Assembly (NCBI RefSeq): GCF_020991085.1
Contig: NZ_CP087719.1
Coordinates: 1,384,001-1,448,000, forward strand
From: Roseomonas sp. OT10
GTDB taxonomy: Bacteria; Pseudomonadota; Alphaproteobacteria; Acetobacterales; Acetobacteraceae
DNA: 64,000 nt
Direction: 5' to 3'
A program made the position numbers and the translations under genes. Under the pieces are notes generated by a model. It saw only the letters and a list, made by a program, of their open reading frames with translations. It made no database searches and was not told the origin of the DNA. Positions 8,495 to 17,087 of this stretch are shown piece after piece; the first letter of the stretch is position 1; each line of letters begins with the position of its first letter.

Positions 8495-9169
8495 ATGAGC
8501 CGCCGCAGCGTCGCGATCACCCCGGACCTGGTCCTGCGCGCCTATGCCGCCGGACTCTTCCCGATGGCGGAGGGGCGACGTTCCACGCGCCTGTTCTGGC
8601 TGGACCCGGAACGGCGCGGGGTGATGCCGCTCGACCGCTTCCACCTCTCCCGCAGCCTGGCCAGGACGCTGCTGTCAGGCCGCTTCACCGTGACCGCGGA
8701 CCGGGACTTCGCCGCCGTGGTCGCCGGCTGTGCCGCCCCCGCCCCGGGGCGGCTGGATTCCTGGATCAACCCGGAGGTGGAGGCGCTGTTCAACGCCCTG
8801 CACGGCATGGGCCACGCGCACTCCATCGAGACCTGGCGGGATGGGCAGCTGGTCGGGGGCCTCTACGGCGTGCGCCTGGGGGCGGCCTTCTTCGGCGAGA
8901 GCATGTTCTCGCGCGAGACGGACGCGTCGAAGGTCGCGCTGGCGCATCTGGCTGTCCGGCTGCGCCGTGGCGGCTTCGCCCTGCTGGACGCCCAGTTCCT
9001 GACGGACCATCTCGCCCGCTTCGGGGCGGTGGAGATCCCCCAGGCGGAGTACAAGGCTCAGCTCGCGACGGCCTTGCGGCTCCCCGCGCGATGGGAGACG
9101 GAACTGCCCCCCGGCGCGCTGGAGGAGGAGGTGCGGGCCCTGCGCTCGGCCGCCTCCGGCGATGGCTGA
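8495..9169 (+). CDS. aat: leucyl/phenylalanyl-tRNA--protein transferase
   Basis: Adds Leu or Phe from aminoacyl-tRNA to N-terminal Lys/Arg of proteins, marking them for ClpAP by the N-end rule. 224 residues, normal length. Signatures: LVLRAYAAGLFPMAE at the N-terminus, LFWLDPERRGVMPLD, SWINPEVEALFNALH, and GGLYGVRLGAAFFGESMFSR in the catalytic GNAT-like core. ATG 8495 is preferred; an in-frame ATG at 8477 would add six residues. Its 3' end overlaps the 3' end of otsA on the other strand by 112 bp. Confidence 0.95.
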   Translation: MSRRSVAITPDLVLRAYAAGLFPMAEGRRSTRLFWLDPERRGVMPLDRFHLSRSLARTLLSGRFTVTADRDFAAVVAGCAAPAPGRLDSWINPEVEALFNALHGMGHAHSIETWRDGQLVGGLYGVRLGAAFFGESMFSRETDASKVALAHLAVRLRRGGFALLDAQFLTDHLARFGAVEIPQAEYKAQLATALRLPARWETELPPGALEEEVRALRSAASGDG

Positions 9170-10551
9170 GAGGGCGGCTCCCCCTCCTCCAGCACCTGGA
9201 GGAAGTTCCGGGCCCACTGCCCGACATTGGCCGCGGCCAGCCGGCGGTACATCGCGCCATGCCGGTCCCGCCGCTCGTCCCGTGGCATGCGCAGCCCCTC
9301 GTGCATCGCCTGGGCCACGCCCTCCGCATCCAACGGGTTGACCAGCAGCGCCTCCGGCATGCCTTCCGCGGCCCCGGCGAAGCGGGACAGGACCAGCACG
9401 CCGGGATCCTCCGGGTCCTGCGCCGCGACGTATTCCTTGGCGACCAGGTTCATGCCGTCGCGCAGCGGCGTCACCAGGCCCAGCTTCGAGACGCGGTAGA
9501 AGCCGGCCAGGTGCTCGCGCGCCACGGTGCGGGCGACGTAGCGCACGGGCGTCCAGTCCGGCTCGGCGTAGTCGCCGTTGATGGTCCCCGCCAGCCGGTC
9601 GAGGTCGCGGCGCAGGTCGCGGTAGCTCTCGATGTCGTTGCGGGACCGTGCGGCGACCTGCAGGTAGGTCACCCGGTTCAGGTGCTCCGGATAGTCCTTC
9701 AGCAGCGCCCGGAAGGCGAGCAGCCGCTCGGGCAGCCCCTTGGTGTAGTCCAGCCGTTCGGCGCCGATGGCCAGCGAACGGCCGCCGAGGCTGCTCACCA
9801 GCCGCCGGGTGGCCGGCTCCCGCACCGCCCGCGCCGCGGTCTCGGCGAAGTCCTGGGTGGCGATGCCGATGGGGTGGGCCTGCAGGCGCGTCGTGCGGCC
9901 GCGGAGGCGCACCTCCCCCTCCCAGGCCATCTGCATTCCCGTGCCGTGGTTCATGCAGTCGATCAGCCCCTGCAGGTCGCGGTGCGACTGCACGCCGACC
10001 AGGTCGTAGGCGAGGAGGTCCGTCAGCAGCGCGTCCGCCCCCGGCAGGGCGGAGAAGACGGCGTAGGGCGGGAAGGGGATGTGGTGGAAGTAGCCGATGC
10101 GATGCGTCGACCCCAGCTCGCGCAGCGCCGCGCCGAGCGGGGTGAGCTGGTAGTCGTGCACCCAGATCGTGTCGTCCGGGCGCAGCAGCGGCATCAGCCG
10201 GCGGGCGAAGTCGCGGTTGACCTCGCGATAGGCCTCCGCCTGCCAGCGGTCATAGGAGAGCAGACCGAGGCGGAAGTGGAAGAGCGGCCAGAGCACGCCA
10301 TTGGCATGGCCGACGTAGAAGCCGCGATAGGCATCCTCCGACAGGTCGAAGACGGCGTAGTCCACGTTGCCGCGCCGGGCGGTCTTCACCCCCTCGGCGA
10401 CCTCCGGCACCACCTGCCCGCTCCAGCCGAACCAGAGGCCGCTGCGGTCCTCGAAGACGTCCTTCAGGGCCACCGCCAGGCCGCCCGCCGCGGGCGCCTC
10501 CTGGCGCTTCGGCACCGCGACGCGGTTCGAGACGATGACCAGCCGTCCCAT
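9058..10551 (-). CDS. otsA: trehalose-6-phosphate synthase (GT20)
   Basis: Joins UDP-glucose and glucose-6-phosphate to trehalose-6-phosphate. 497 residues with GT20 landmarks: VIVSNRVAVP at the N-terminus, WVHDYQLTPLGAALR, RIGYFHHIPFPP, AERLDYTKGLPERL and the C-terminal TPLRDGMNLVAKEYVAAQ segment. The final 50 residues are a low-complexity Ser/Pro/Arg tail that overlaps aat antisense, possibly an extension past an older stop. It lies 3 nt downstream of otsB, so the phosphatase gene is first in this operon. Trehalose protects against osmotic and desiccation stress. Confidence 0.96.
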   Translation of the reverse strand: MGRLVIVSNRVAVPKRQEAPAAGGLAVALKDVFEDRSGLWFGWSGQVVPEVAEGVKTARRGNVDYAVFDLSEDAYRGFYVGHANGVLWPLFHFRLGLLSYDRWQAEAYREVNRDFARRLMPLLRPDDTIWVHDYQLTPLGAALRELGSTHRIGYFHHIPFPPYAVFSALPGADALLTDLLAYDLVGVQSHRDLQGLIDCMNHGTGMQMAWEGEVRLRGRTTRLQAHPIGIATQDFAETAARAVREPATRRLVSSLGGRSLAIGAERLDYTKGLPERLLAFRALLKDYPEHLNRVTYLQVAARSRNDIESYRDLRRDLDRLAGTINGDYAEPDWTPVRYVARTVAREHLAGFYRVSKLGLVTPLRDGMNLVAKEYVAAQDPEDPGVLVLSRFAGAAEGMPEALLVNPLDAEGVAQAMHEGLRMPRDERRDRHGAMYRRLAAANVGQWARNFLQVLEEGEPPSQPSPEAAERRARTSSSSAPGGSSVSHRAGSRKAVAS

Positions 10552-10554
10552 GGC

Positions 10555-11358
10555 TCAGCGCTCCTGCCCGGCCGCGGTGCGTCCGCCGGGCAGCGACTCG
10601 GGGCTGCCCGCCTCGCCGGCAGGGGCGGCATGCAGCGCATCGGCGGCGCGCGCCAGCCAGGCGCGCAGGCGGGACGGCTGCCCGGCGAAGTCGTCGGGCA
10701 TGCGGTAGCCCAGCCCGCCCAGCGCATAGGCGGCGGTGATGCCGTCCTCGTCGGTCACGTCGTCGCCGATGAAGATCGGCTTGCGCCCGGCGAAGGCGGG
10801 CCGCTGCATCAGCCGGTGCACGGCGCGGCCCTTGTCGGCGAAGCGCGGCCGCAGCTCCACGGCGGCATGGGCCGGCACCACGCGGAAATCATCCGGCGCC
10901 TCCGCCGCCAGGGCCTCCAGCAGGGCAAGCGCGGCGCCCTCGGCCTCCGGGGCCAGGCGGAAGTGCAGCACCAGACCGTGCCGCTTCTGCTCCCGCACCA
11001 CCCCTTCGTGGGTGGCGGCGAAATCGTCCACCGCCTGGCGCCAGGCCGGGTGCGGCGAGGGCAGGGGGGGCGAGGCCGGGTCAGGCGGATCGAGCAGCGC
11101 GCCATGCTCCGCCGCCATCACCAGTTCCGGCACGGGCAGGAAGCCCCTCGCCACATCCAGGCCGCGGCCGGTCACGATCGCGACCGCGCCCCCGAGGGCG
11201 GCCTGCAGCCGCTCCAGCGTCACCGGCAGTTCCCGCGGCACGGCGACGAGGTCGGGCCTCGGCGCCAGCTCCGCCAGCGTTCCGTCGAAGTCCAGGAACA
11301 GGGCCGCGTCCGCAGCGGGCAGGGGCGGGGCGGAAGGCTGGGGGGTGGGGCTCACCAT
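10555..11358 (-). CDS. otsB: trehalose-6-phosphate phosphatase
   Basis: HAD-superfamily phosphatase that removes the phosphate from trehalose-6-phosphate. 267 residues. HAD motif I is FLDFDGTLAEL with nucleophile Asp23 and acid Asp25; IVTGRGLDVA and a late IFIGDDVTDEDGI supply motifs II and IV. A clear AGGAAGG box precedes the start at 11358. Co-transcribed with otsA (3-nt gap). Short Pro-rich N-terminal extension before the HAD core. Confidence 0.95.
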   Translation of the reverse strand: MVSPTPQPSAPPLPAADAALFLDFDGTLAELAPRPDLVAVPRELPVTLERLQAALGGAVAIVTGRGLDVARGFLPVPELVMAAEHGALLDPPDPASPPLPSPHPAWRQAVDDFAATHEGVVREQKRHGLVLHFRLAPEAEGAALALLEALAAEAPDDFRVVPAHAAVELRPRFADKGRAVHRLMQRPAFAGRKPIFIGDDVTDEDGITAAYALGGLGYRMPDDFAGQPSRLRAWLARAADALHAAPAGEAGSPESLPGGRTAAGQER

Positions 11359-11425
11359 GCCCTTCCTATCTCAGCCACGGGGGTGGTCCTGCAACCCCAT
11401 GGCCGGGACGGCACGGCGCCGCCGT

Positions 11426-11554
11426 CTACTTGTGCAGGAGGATCAGCGCGTACCACGCATTCCGCCGGATCGCCGGCACGCGGAAGAGTGGCTCGTCCAG
11501 CCGGCCGCAGGCCTGCCGGACCATCCGGCCGCCGGGACGCCCGCGCAGGTGCAT
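11426..11554 (-). CDS. possible 42-residue small protein
   Basis: In the 226-bp gap between nadK and otsB, the minus strand has a short frame from ATG 11554 ending in RRNAWYALILLHK before a TAG. The end is rich in aromatic and aliphatic residues, unlike the Arg/Pro noise of non-coding frames here, which is why I list it. No strong ribosome binding site is seen and I do not recognise a family. It could be chance or the remnant of a larger gene. Confidence 0.35.
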   Translation of the reverse strand: MHLRGRPGGRMVRQACGRLDEPLFRVPAIRRNAWYALILLHK

Positions 11555-11584
11555 CGCGGCGGGTGCTGGCACGTTCCCGCGGCA

Positions 11585-12412
11585 TCACACGGTGAACTGC
11601 TCCGCGATGATCCGCTCGCTCAGCCCGTGATCCGGATCGAACAGCATGGTCAGGCGCAGGTCGCGGTCCTCCCGCACCCCGACCTCCAGCACCTCCCGCA
11701 CCTCCGTGTAGTCGGCGACCGCCGCCACGGGCCGCTTGTCGGGCTCCAGGATGCTGAAGGCCACCTGCACCTCGCTCGGCAGCAGGGCGCCGCGCCAGCG
11801 CCGGGGGCGGAAGGCGCTGATCGGCGTCAGCGCCAGCAGGTTCGCGCCCAGCGGCACGATCGGCCCATGGGCGGACAGGTTGTAGGCCGTGCTGCCCGCG
11901 GGCGTGCTGACCAGCGCGCCGTCGCAGATCAGCTCGTCCAGCCGCACCTTGCCATCCACGGTGATGCGGAGCTTCGCGGCCTGGCGCGTCTCGCGCAGCA
12001 GCGACACCTCGTTGATCGCCAGCGCCTCCGTGGTCGTCCCGTCGGCGCAGCGCGCCGTCATCCGCAGCGGGTGCAGCATCGCGGCCTGGGAGGCGGAGAG
12101 CCGCTGCGGCAGCTCCTCCTCGCGGAACTCATTCATCAGGAAGCCGACGCTCCCGCAGTTCATGCCATAGACCGGCAGGTTGCGGCCCAGCAGCCGGTGC
12201 TGGGTCTCCAGCATGCAGCCATCCCCGCCCAGGGCGACCACCACGGCCGCCTCCTCCGGGGTGGCGTCGCCGTAGAGCGCGACCAGCCGTGCGCGGGCGG
12301 CCGCGGCCTTGTCCGTGCCGGCGCAGAGGAAGGCGATGCGCCCGGTCAGGTCGGTGGGCAGGTCGGCCGGCAGAGGCGCGCTGACCATGGGCCCGGGCAG
12401 GGAGGCGCTCAT
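11585..12412 (-). CDS. nadK: NAD kinase
   Basis: ATP-dependent phosphorylation of NAD to NADP. 275 residues. The GGDG motif ([11 protein letters not shown]) and the NE motif ([12 protein letters not shown]) that bind nucleotide are both present, followed by the glycine-rich [20 protein letters not shown] loop of the family. Length normal. A 26-residue N-terminal extension precedes the core. Monocistronic by appearance, 226 bp upstream of otsB. Confidence 0.96.
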   Translation of the reverse strand: MSASLPGPMVSAPLPADLPTDLTGRIAFLCAGTDKAAAARARLVALYGDATPEEAAVVVALGGDGCMLETQHRLLGRNLPVYGMNCGSVGFLMNEFREEELPQRLSASQAAMLHPLRMTARCADGTTTEALAINEVSLLRETRQAAKLRITVDGKVRLDELICDGALVSTPAGSTAYNLSAHGPIVPLGANLLALTPISAFRPRRWRGALLPSEVQVAFSILEPDKRPVAAVADYTEVREVLEVGVREDRDLRLTMLFDPDHGLSERIIAEQFTV

Positions 12413-12534
12413 GCCGTCCGGAGTCCGGCCTTCACGGCGGCTGCATGGGCGGGCATGGCGGGCTCTCCTTCGTCACGCCCGCCCATAGGGCGGCGCTGTG
12501 GCCGCCGCCGCAAGGGGAGGGGCGGGCGGACGGC

Positions 12535-12729
12535 TCACGGCGCCGGGGGGCCGGCCGGGTCCTTCGGGCCGCTGCGCCGGGACAGGAGGATAAGGCCCAG
12601 CACCAGGGCGACCGCCCCGGCGATCGCCGCCACGGCCAGCAGCGCCAGCGAGGCCCCGAGCTGCAACACGCGGGCGGCCAGCGAGATCACCAGCGCCAGC
12701 ACGGCGAGAAGGAAGATGGTGCGCAGCAT
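12535..12729 (-). CDS. small two-helix membrane protein
   Basis: 64 residues. Two hydrophobic segments (about 4-20 and 24-49) with a short turn between them and a basic/Pro-rich C-terminal tail (SRRSGPKDPAGPPAP). Starts at ATG 12729. Function unknown. It lies between nadK and a TctC-type receptor gene transcribed the other way. The hydrophobic pattern and clear stop make it more likely a real gene than a chance frame. Confidence 0.6.
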   Translation of the reverse strand: MLRTIFLLAVLALVISLAARVLQLGASLALLAVAAIAGAVALVLGLILLSRRSGPKDPAGPPAP

Positions 12730-12883
12730 CGTCAGGTCCCCAGGGCCGCCATGGCCCCCTGCGCAGCGCAACGGCGCTGCCCGCGGGAGGTTGAGGCTGG
12801 CCCGCCCGGCGCCGCCCTGCCATCGGGCTTGACGCTCCGGGCCGCGGGCAGCATGGCGGCCGGCCGGAGGAGGAACGCCTGCC

Positions 12884-13870
12884 ATGACCACACGCCGCCA
12901 CGCCCTGCTAGCCGCCCTGGCGGCCCCGCTGGCCCCGTCCCTGCGGCCAGGCCCCGCCCTGGCACAGGGCGGGGCTTGGCCGCAGCGGCCGATCCGGCTG
13001 ATCGTGCCCTTCGCCGCCGGCGGCGCGGCCGACAGCGCCGCCCGGCTGATCGCGCCGCGGCTGGGCGAGGCGCTGGGCCAGACGGTGGTGGTGGAGAACC
13101 GCACCGGCGGCAGCGGCGCCAATGGCGGCGCGGTCGTCGCCCAGGCGCAGCCGGACGGCTACACCGTGATGCTGGATGCCTCCTCCCACATCGTGAATCC
13201 CTCGCTGCTGCGTGGCTTGGCCTTCGACTACGCCACCGCCTTCGCCCCCATCTCGCTGGTGACCACCTTCCCGCAGGTGATCGCCGTGAAGCGCGACCTG
13301 CCGGCGCAGGATCTGGCCGCCTTCATCGCCCTGGCGAAGCAGCGGCCCGGCGCGCTCAGCGTCGGCACCCAGGGGAATGCGACGGCGGGCCACATGGCGC
13401 TGGCGCGCTTCCAGGCCCTGGCCGGGGTGGAGCTGACGCATGTTCCCTATCGCGGCGGCGCCGATGCGGCGCGCGACCTCGCCGCCGGGACGGTCGACGC
13501 GGCCTGCATCACCATGCTCTCGGCCGGGCCTGTGGTGGACAGCGGCCGCGCCCGCTTCCTGGGCGTGGCCACGGCGAAGCGCGTCGAGGTCCGCCCGGAC
13601 GTGCCGACCTTCGCCGAACTGGGCCTGCGCGGCTTCGAGGTGTCCGAATGGGTCGGCCTCTTCGCCCCGGCGGGCACGCCGCAGGCGGTGCAGGAGAGGC
13701 TGCATGCCGGCGTGGTCGCCGCCCTGGCCAATGCGGAGGTCCGGGCCCGGCTGGATCAGATCGTGGCGGTGCCGGTCGGCTCCTCGCCGGCCGACTTCGC
13801 CCGCTTCGTGACCGAGGGACGGGAAAGCATGGCGGTGCTGATCCGCGAGGCGGGCATCCGCGTGGACTGA
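12884..13870 (+). CDS. tripartite tricarboxylate transporter receptor, TctC/Bug family (1)
   Basis: 328 residues. Tat-like signal (TTRRHALLAALAAPLAPS), then the Bug fold: RPIRLIVPFAAGGAADSAAR, VVVENRTGGSGANGGA, ELTHVPYRGGADAARDL, PTFAELGLRGFEVSEW. Bug receptors bind carboxylates such as citrate, nicotinate, phthalate or amino acids in the periplasm. No TctA/TctB membrane genes are near, so this is an orphan receptor, as is usual in Acetobacteraceae and Bordetella. Ligand unknown. The hairpin repeat begins 22 nt after its stop. Confidence 0.93.
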   Translation: MTTRRHALLAALAAPLAPSLRPGPALAQGGAWPQRPIRLIVPFAAGGAADSAARLIAPRLGEALGQTVVVENRTGGSGANGGAVVAQAQPDGYTVMLDASSHIVNPSLLRGLAFDYATAFAPISLVTTFPQVIAVKRDLPAQDLAAFIALAKQRPGALSVGTQGNATAGHMALARFQALAGVELTHVPYRGGADAARDLAAGTVDAACITMLSAGPVVDSGRARFLGVATAKRVEVRPDVPTFAELGLRGFEVSEWVGLFAPAGTPQAVQERLHAGVVAALANAEVRARLDQIVAVPVGSSPADFARFVTEGRESMAVLIREAGIRVD

Positions 13871-13891
13871 TGCGGTCGGTGCGATGTCCTT

Positions 13892-14295
13892 ATCCGTGCT
13901 GGCGTAGGGTGAGCCCGTGGCCCGGGGGCAAGGCTCTGCCTCGCCCCCGATACCCCCACTCCGCCAGGACCCTGCGGGCCCTGGACCCGATCAGCGCTGC
14001 CGCGAGGCTGTCTGTAACGGGGTCACGGCGCCGAGGAGCCATGCTCCTCGGCGGGTACGGCCGCAGGACTCGCTGACGCCCTCTGAAAGCTTTTTTCAGA
14101 GTCCCACCTGTCCATGTTCCGTCAGGGCTGAGCCCGGAGACTGACGCTCACCACGGAGAGCCAGACTCCCAGCGGGGACCGGGGCCCGCTTGTGGCCCCG
14201 GCAGGGGAGGGTCTGGGAGGGGACGGCGTCCCCTCCCGGTCCACCGCCGGAACACCACGGCACGACGGGCCAGGTCATTCCGCCATCGGCATGAG
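13892..14295 (+). repeat. dispersed hairpin-rich repeat, copy 2
   Basis: Homologous to 3026-3415 over its whole length and in the same orientation. All the hairpins are kept: 14029-14053 (11-bp stem), 14215-14237 (10-bp stem) and the CCGGGGCC stem between them, plus CTCTGAAA/TTTCAGAG around 14085-14101, stronger than in copy 1. It sits exactly between two convergent genes, 22 nt after the TctC stop and 22 nt before the accC stop. Short frames inside (for example one reading PGGKALPRPRYPHSARTL) are by-products of the repeat. Confidence 0.85.
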
Positions 14296-14316
14296 CGGCC
14301 CAGGGGGCGGCAGGCC

Positions 14317-15735
14317 TCAGCCGCGCGGCCGCATCCGCTCCGCCTGCTGGGCGACGAATTTCTCCAGCCAGTGGATGGTGTAATCGCCGGCCTGGAACTC
14401 CGGGTCTGCCATGATCGCCTGGTGCAGCGGGATGGTGGTCTCGATGCCTGCCACCACCATCTCGTCCAGGGCACGACGGGCGCGGGCGATCGCCTGGGCC
14501 CGGGTGGCGCCGTGGACGATCAGCTTGCCCACCAGGCTGTCGTAGTGCGGCGGCACCGCGTAGCCGGCGTAGAGGGCGCTGTCGACCCGCACGCCCAGCC
14601 CACCCGGCGCGTGGTAGGTCGTGACCCGGCCCGGCGAGGGGGCGAAAGTCAGCGGGTCTTCCGCCGTGATGCGGCACTCGATGGCATGGCCGATGAAGCG
14701 CACGTCCTGCTGGCTGTAGCCGAGCGGCTCGCCGGCGGCGACGCGGATCTGCTCGCGCACCAGGTCCACGCCGCAGACCATCTCCGTCACCGGGTGCTCC
14801 ACCTGCAGGCGGGTGTTCATCTCGATGAAGGCGAACTGCCCGTCCTGCCAGAGGAACTCCAGCGTCCCGGCATTGCGGTAGCCGAGCTGCCGGAGCGCGC
14901 CCGTCACGGTCGCGCCCAGCGCCTCGCGGTCGGCCGCGGTCAGGACGGGGCTGCCCGCCTCCTCCACCAGCTTCTGGTGGCGGCGCTGGAGGGAGCAGTC
15001 GCGCTCGCCGAAATGCACGACGTTGCCGTGGTTGTCCGCCAGAACCTGCAGCTCGATGTGCCGCGGCCGGTCGAGGTACTTCTCCAGATAGACCGCGTCG
15101 TCGCCGAAGGCGGCCTTGGCTTCGGTGCGGGCGACGCGCCAGGCCTCCTCGATCTCCGACTCGTCGTGGGCGACCTTCATGCCGCGCCCGCCACCGCCCG
15201 CCGCCGCCTTGATCAGCACGGGGTACTTCACCTGCGCCGCGACCTCGCGCGCTTCCTCCAGCGAGGCGAGCGCGCCGGGCGAGCCGGGCACCAGCGGCAC
15301 GCCCAGGCGGCGCATCGCGTCCTTGGCCGCGATCTTGTCGCCCATCATGCGGATGTGGTCGGGCGAGGGGCCGATGAAGGTCAGGCCGTGCGCCTCCACC
15401 ATCTCGGCGAAGCGGGCATTCTCCGACAGGAAGCCGTAGCCGGGGTGGATCGCCTCCGCCCCCGTGATGGTCGCGGCGGAGAGGATGGCGGCGACGTTCA
15501 GGTAGCTGTCGCGCGCCGGGGGCGGGCCGATGCAGACGCTCTCATCGGCCAGCCGCACGTGCATCGCCGTGGCGTCGGCGGTGGAATGCACCGCCACCGT
15601 GCGGATGCCCATCTCCTGGCAGGCGCGGTGGACGCGCAGCGCGATCTCGCCGCGGTTGGCGATCAGGATCTTGCCGAAGGGCGGGCCGCCGGGGGCGCGG
15701 GGGAAGGGCGGGCGGGCGAGCACCGTGCTCGACAT
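14317..15735 (-). CDS. accC: acetyl-CoA carboxylase, biotin carboxylase subunit
   Basis: ATP- and bicarbonate-dependent carboxylation of biotin on AccB, the first half-reaction of malonyl-CoA synthesis. 472 residues. KILIANRGEIALRV begins the biotin carboxylase N-domain, the glycine-rich ATP loop KAAAGGGGRGMKV and the catalytic EMNTRLQVEHPVTEM segment are intact. It carries about 20 extra Pro-rich residues before the usual start; no alternative in-frame start brings it closer. It follows accB by 13 nt in the usual accBC operon. Confidence 0.97.
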   Translation of the reverse strand: MSSTVLARPPFPRAPGGPPFGKILIANRGEIALRVHRACQEMGIRTVAVHSTADATAMHVRLADESVCIGPPPARDSYLNVAAILSAATITGAEAIHPGYGFLSENARFAEMVEAHGLTFIGPSPDHIRMMGDKIAAKDAMRRLGVPLVPGSPGALASLEEAREVAAQVKYPVLIKAAAGGGGRGMKVAHDESEIEEAWRVARTEAKAAFGDDAVYLEKYLDRPRHIELQVLADNHGNVVHFGERDCSLQRRHQKLVEEAGSPVLTAADREALGATVTGALRQLGYRNAGTLEFLWQDGQFAFIEMNTRLQVEHPVTEMVCGVDLVREQIRVAAGEPLGYSQQDVRFIGHAIECRITAEDPLTFAPSPGRVTTYHAPGGLGVRVDSALYAGYAVPPHYDSLVGKLIVHGATRAQAIARARRALDEMVVAGIETTIPLHQAIMADPEFQAGDYTIHWLEKFVAQQAERMRPRG

Positions 15736-15748
15736 GCGCGGCCGCCCC

Positions 15749-16213
15749 TTACTCGATCACCAGCAGCGGCTCGCCGTATTCCACCGGCATGCCCGTCTCG
15801 ACCAGGATGCGGGTGACGGTGCCGGACTTGGGCGCCTTGATCTGGTTGAAGGTCTTCATCGCCTCGATCAGCAGCAGCGTCTGGCCCTGGCTGACCTGCT
15901 GGCCCTGGGTGACGAAGGGGGCGGCGCCCGGCTCCGGCGCCAGATAGGCCACGCCCACCATCGGCGAGGTCACGGCGCCCGGATGCGGCTTGTCGGCGGC
16001 CGGGGCCTGGGGCGCGGCGGAGGCCGGGGCAGCCGGCGCCGCCGCGGGGGCGGCGGGGGCCATGGCCGCGACCGGGGCGGCGGTGACGGTGATCTCGCGC
16101 GCCACGCGGATGCGGGCGTCCTTCTCCACCAGCTCGATCTCGGTCAGGTCGGTTTCGCGCAGGATCTGCGCCAGGGCCTTGATGGCCTCGGGGTCGAAGG
16201 AAAGGCCGCTCAT
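15749..16213 (-). CDS. accB: acetyl-CoA carboxylase biotin carboxyl carrier protein
   Basis: 154 residues. An N-terminal helix region (FDPEAIKALAQILRETDLTEIELVEKD) is followed by an Ala/Pro-rich swinging linker (about 55-80) and the biotinyl domain with EAMKTFN; Lys120 is the biotinylation site. Length is normal. The frame is open further upstream, but the start at 16213 begins the family N-terminus. The ribosome binding site is weak. Supplies malonyl-CoA for fatty acid synthesis and, in this window, presumably also for the megasynthase at 33776. Confidence 0.95.
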   Translation of the reverse strand: MSGLSFDPEAIKALAQILRETDLTEIELVEKDARIRVAREITVTAAPVAAMAPAAPAAAPAAPASAAPQAPAADKPHPGAVTSPMVGVAYLAPEPGAAPFVTQGQQVSQGQTLLLIEAMKTFNQIKAPKSGTVTRILVETGMPVEYGEPLLVIE

Positions 16214-16617
16214 GCGTGCTGGTCCATGTCGTGCGGGACCGTGGCGCGGGGGAGCGCCAGGGTGCCGGCCGCCCGTCGGAAGGAGCCGCCGGCGGGCGTC
16301 GCCGGGCCCTTCCGGGGCCGTGGGGAAAGGGAGGAGGGGTGGGCCGTGGCGCGGCGGCTGCCGCCCCGGCCGTGCCGCCCCGGGACAGGGGCCGTGCCCC
16401 GGGCCGCCGCATGCCGGGCGCGGACGGGCGGCACCGGCCGCGGCGGGCATCCGGCGTTCTGTCCGTACGGCAGGGTGAAGGCGGGCGGGGACACGGTCGG
16501 TTCTCGGGGGAAACCGGGCCGGGCTAGCAGGGTGCGCGGGAGGGGGCAAGCGCCGAGGCGGGCGGCCGCCCGCGGGTACGGGCGGCGGGGCGGCGCCGGC
16601 GGGAACGGGCGCGCGGC
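16214..16617. other. GC-rich non-coding gap upstream of accB
   Basis: About 400 bp with no convincing gene on either strand. It should contain the accBC promoter and leader. Composition is extreme GC with many short G or C runs; I see no AT-rich -10 box and no family-specific riboswitch. Confidence 0.4.
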
Positions 16618-16911
16618 CTAAGGGGTGGGGTGCGGGCCGGCCCCGGCGGCGGAACAGCCGGTGCCCGCCAGGCGCAGGCTGGCGCCGAGGCAGAAGCCCT
16701 CGGCCCCGGGCGCCATGCCTCCGGGCCGGCTGGCCATCCAGGCCCAGGCGAGGATGCAGAGCATCACGACCAGGAGCGGGCCCAGGCGGCTCGCCTGCCG
16801 GGTGGCCCTGGCAGGAGGGCGGGGGTATGGCGCGGCGGCCGGGCGCCAGGGGCGGGCGGCAGCCCGGCTGGCCGGGTGGGGAAGGAAGTGGGCGGTCCGG
16901 GCGGCGGACAT
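16618..16911 (-). CDS. small single-pass membrane protein, unknown
   Basis: 97 residues from ATG 16911, preceded by an AGGAG box 9 nt upstream. Basic, proline-rich N-terminal half, one hydrophobic helix (SRLGPLLVVMLCILAWAWM, about residues 44-62), then a Gly/Ala-rich C-terminus with two cysteines. Topology prediction is N-in. Function unknown. It is divergent from the response regulator gene at 17088. Confidence 0.5.
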   Translation of the reverse strand: MSAARTAHFLPHPASRAAARPWRPAAAPYPRPPARATRQASRLGPLLVVMLCILAWAWMASRPGGMAPGAEGFCLGASLRLAGTGCSAAGAGPHPTP

Positions 16912-17087
16912 CGCGTCTGGCTCCTGGGGGCCGGCCCGTGGAGGAGGGCGGCCTCCGCAGGCTCTACCGCCCCGCGCCGTGATGACGGGTGCAGAGCCTT
17001 GGAAACGTGTCGGTTCCCGCCCGGGCCCGTGGCAAGATGCCAAGCAACTCCACACAACTCGACGTGGTCCGGGGGCAGGAAGCCGCG

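Noticed and set aside
7816-11595. Long plus-strand frame over aat, otsA and otsB
   Set aside because: Antisense shadow of otsA/otsB; very GC-rich sequence seldom contains stops in such frames.
13871-14076. Possible small protein reading PGGKALPRPRYPHSARTL
   Set aside because: Lies in the dispersed repeat; the frame is not kept in copy 1, so it is a product of the repeat sequence.
16210-16494. Minus-strand frame of 94 codons upstream of accB
   Set aside because: Pro/Arg/Gly-rich without hydrophobic pattern or ribosome binding site; treated as accB leader.
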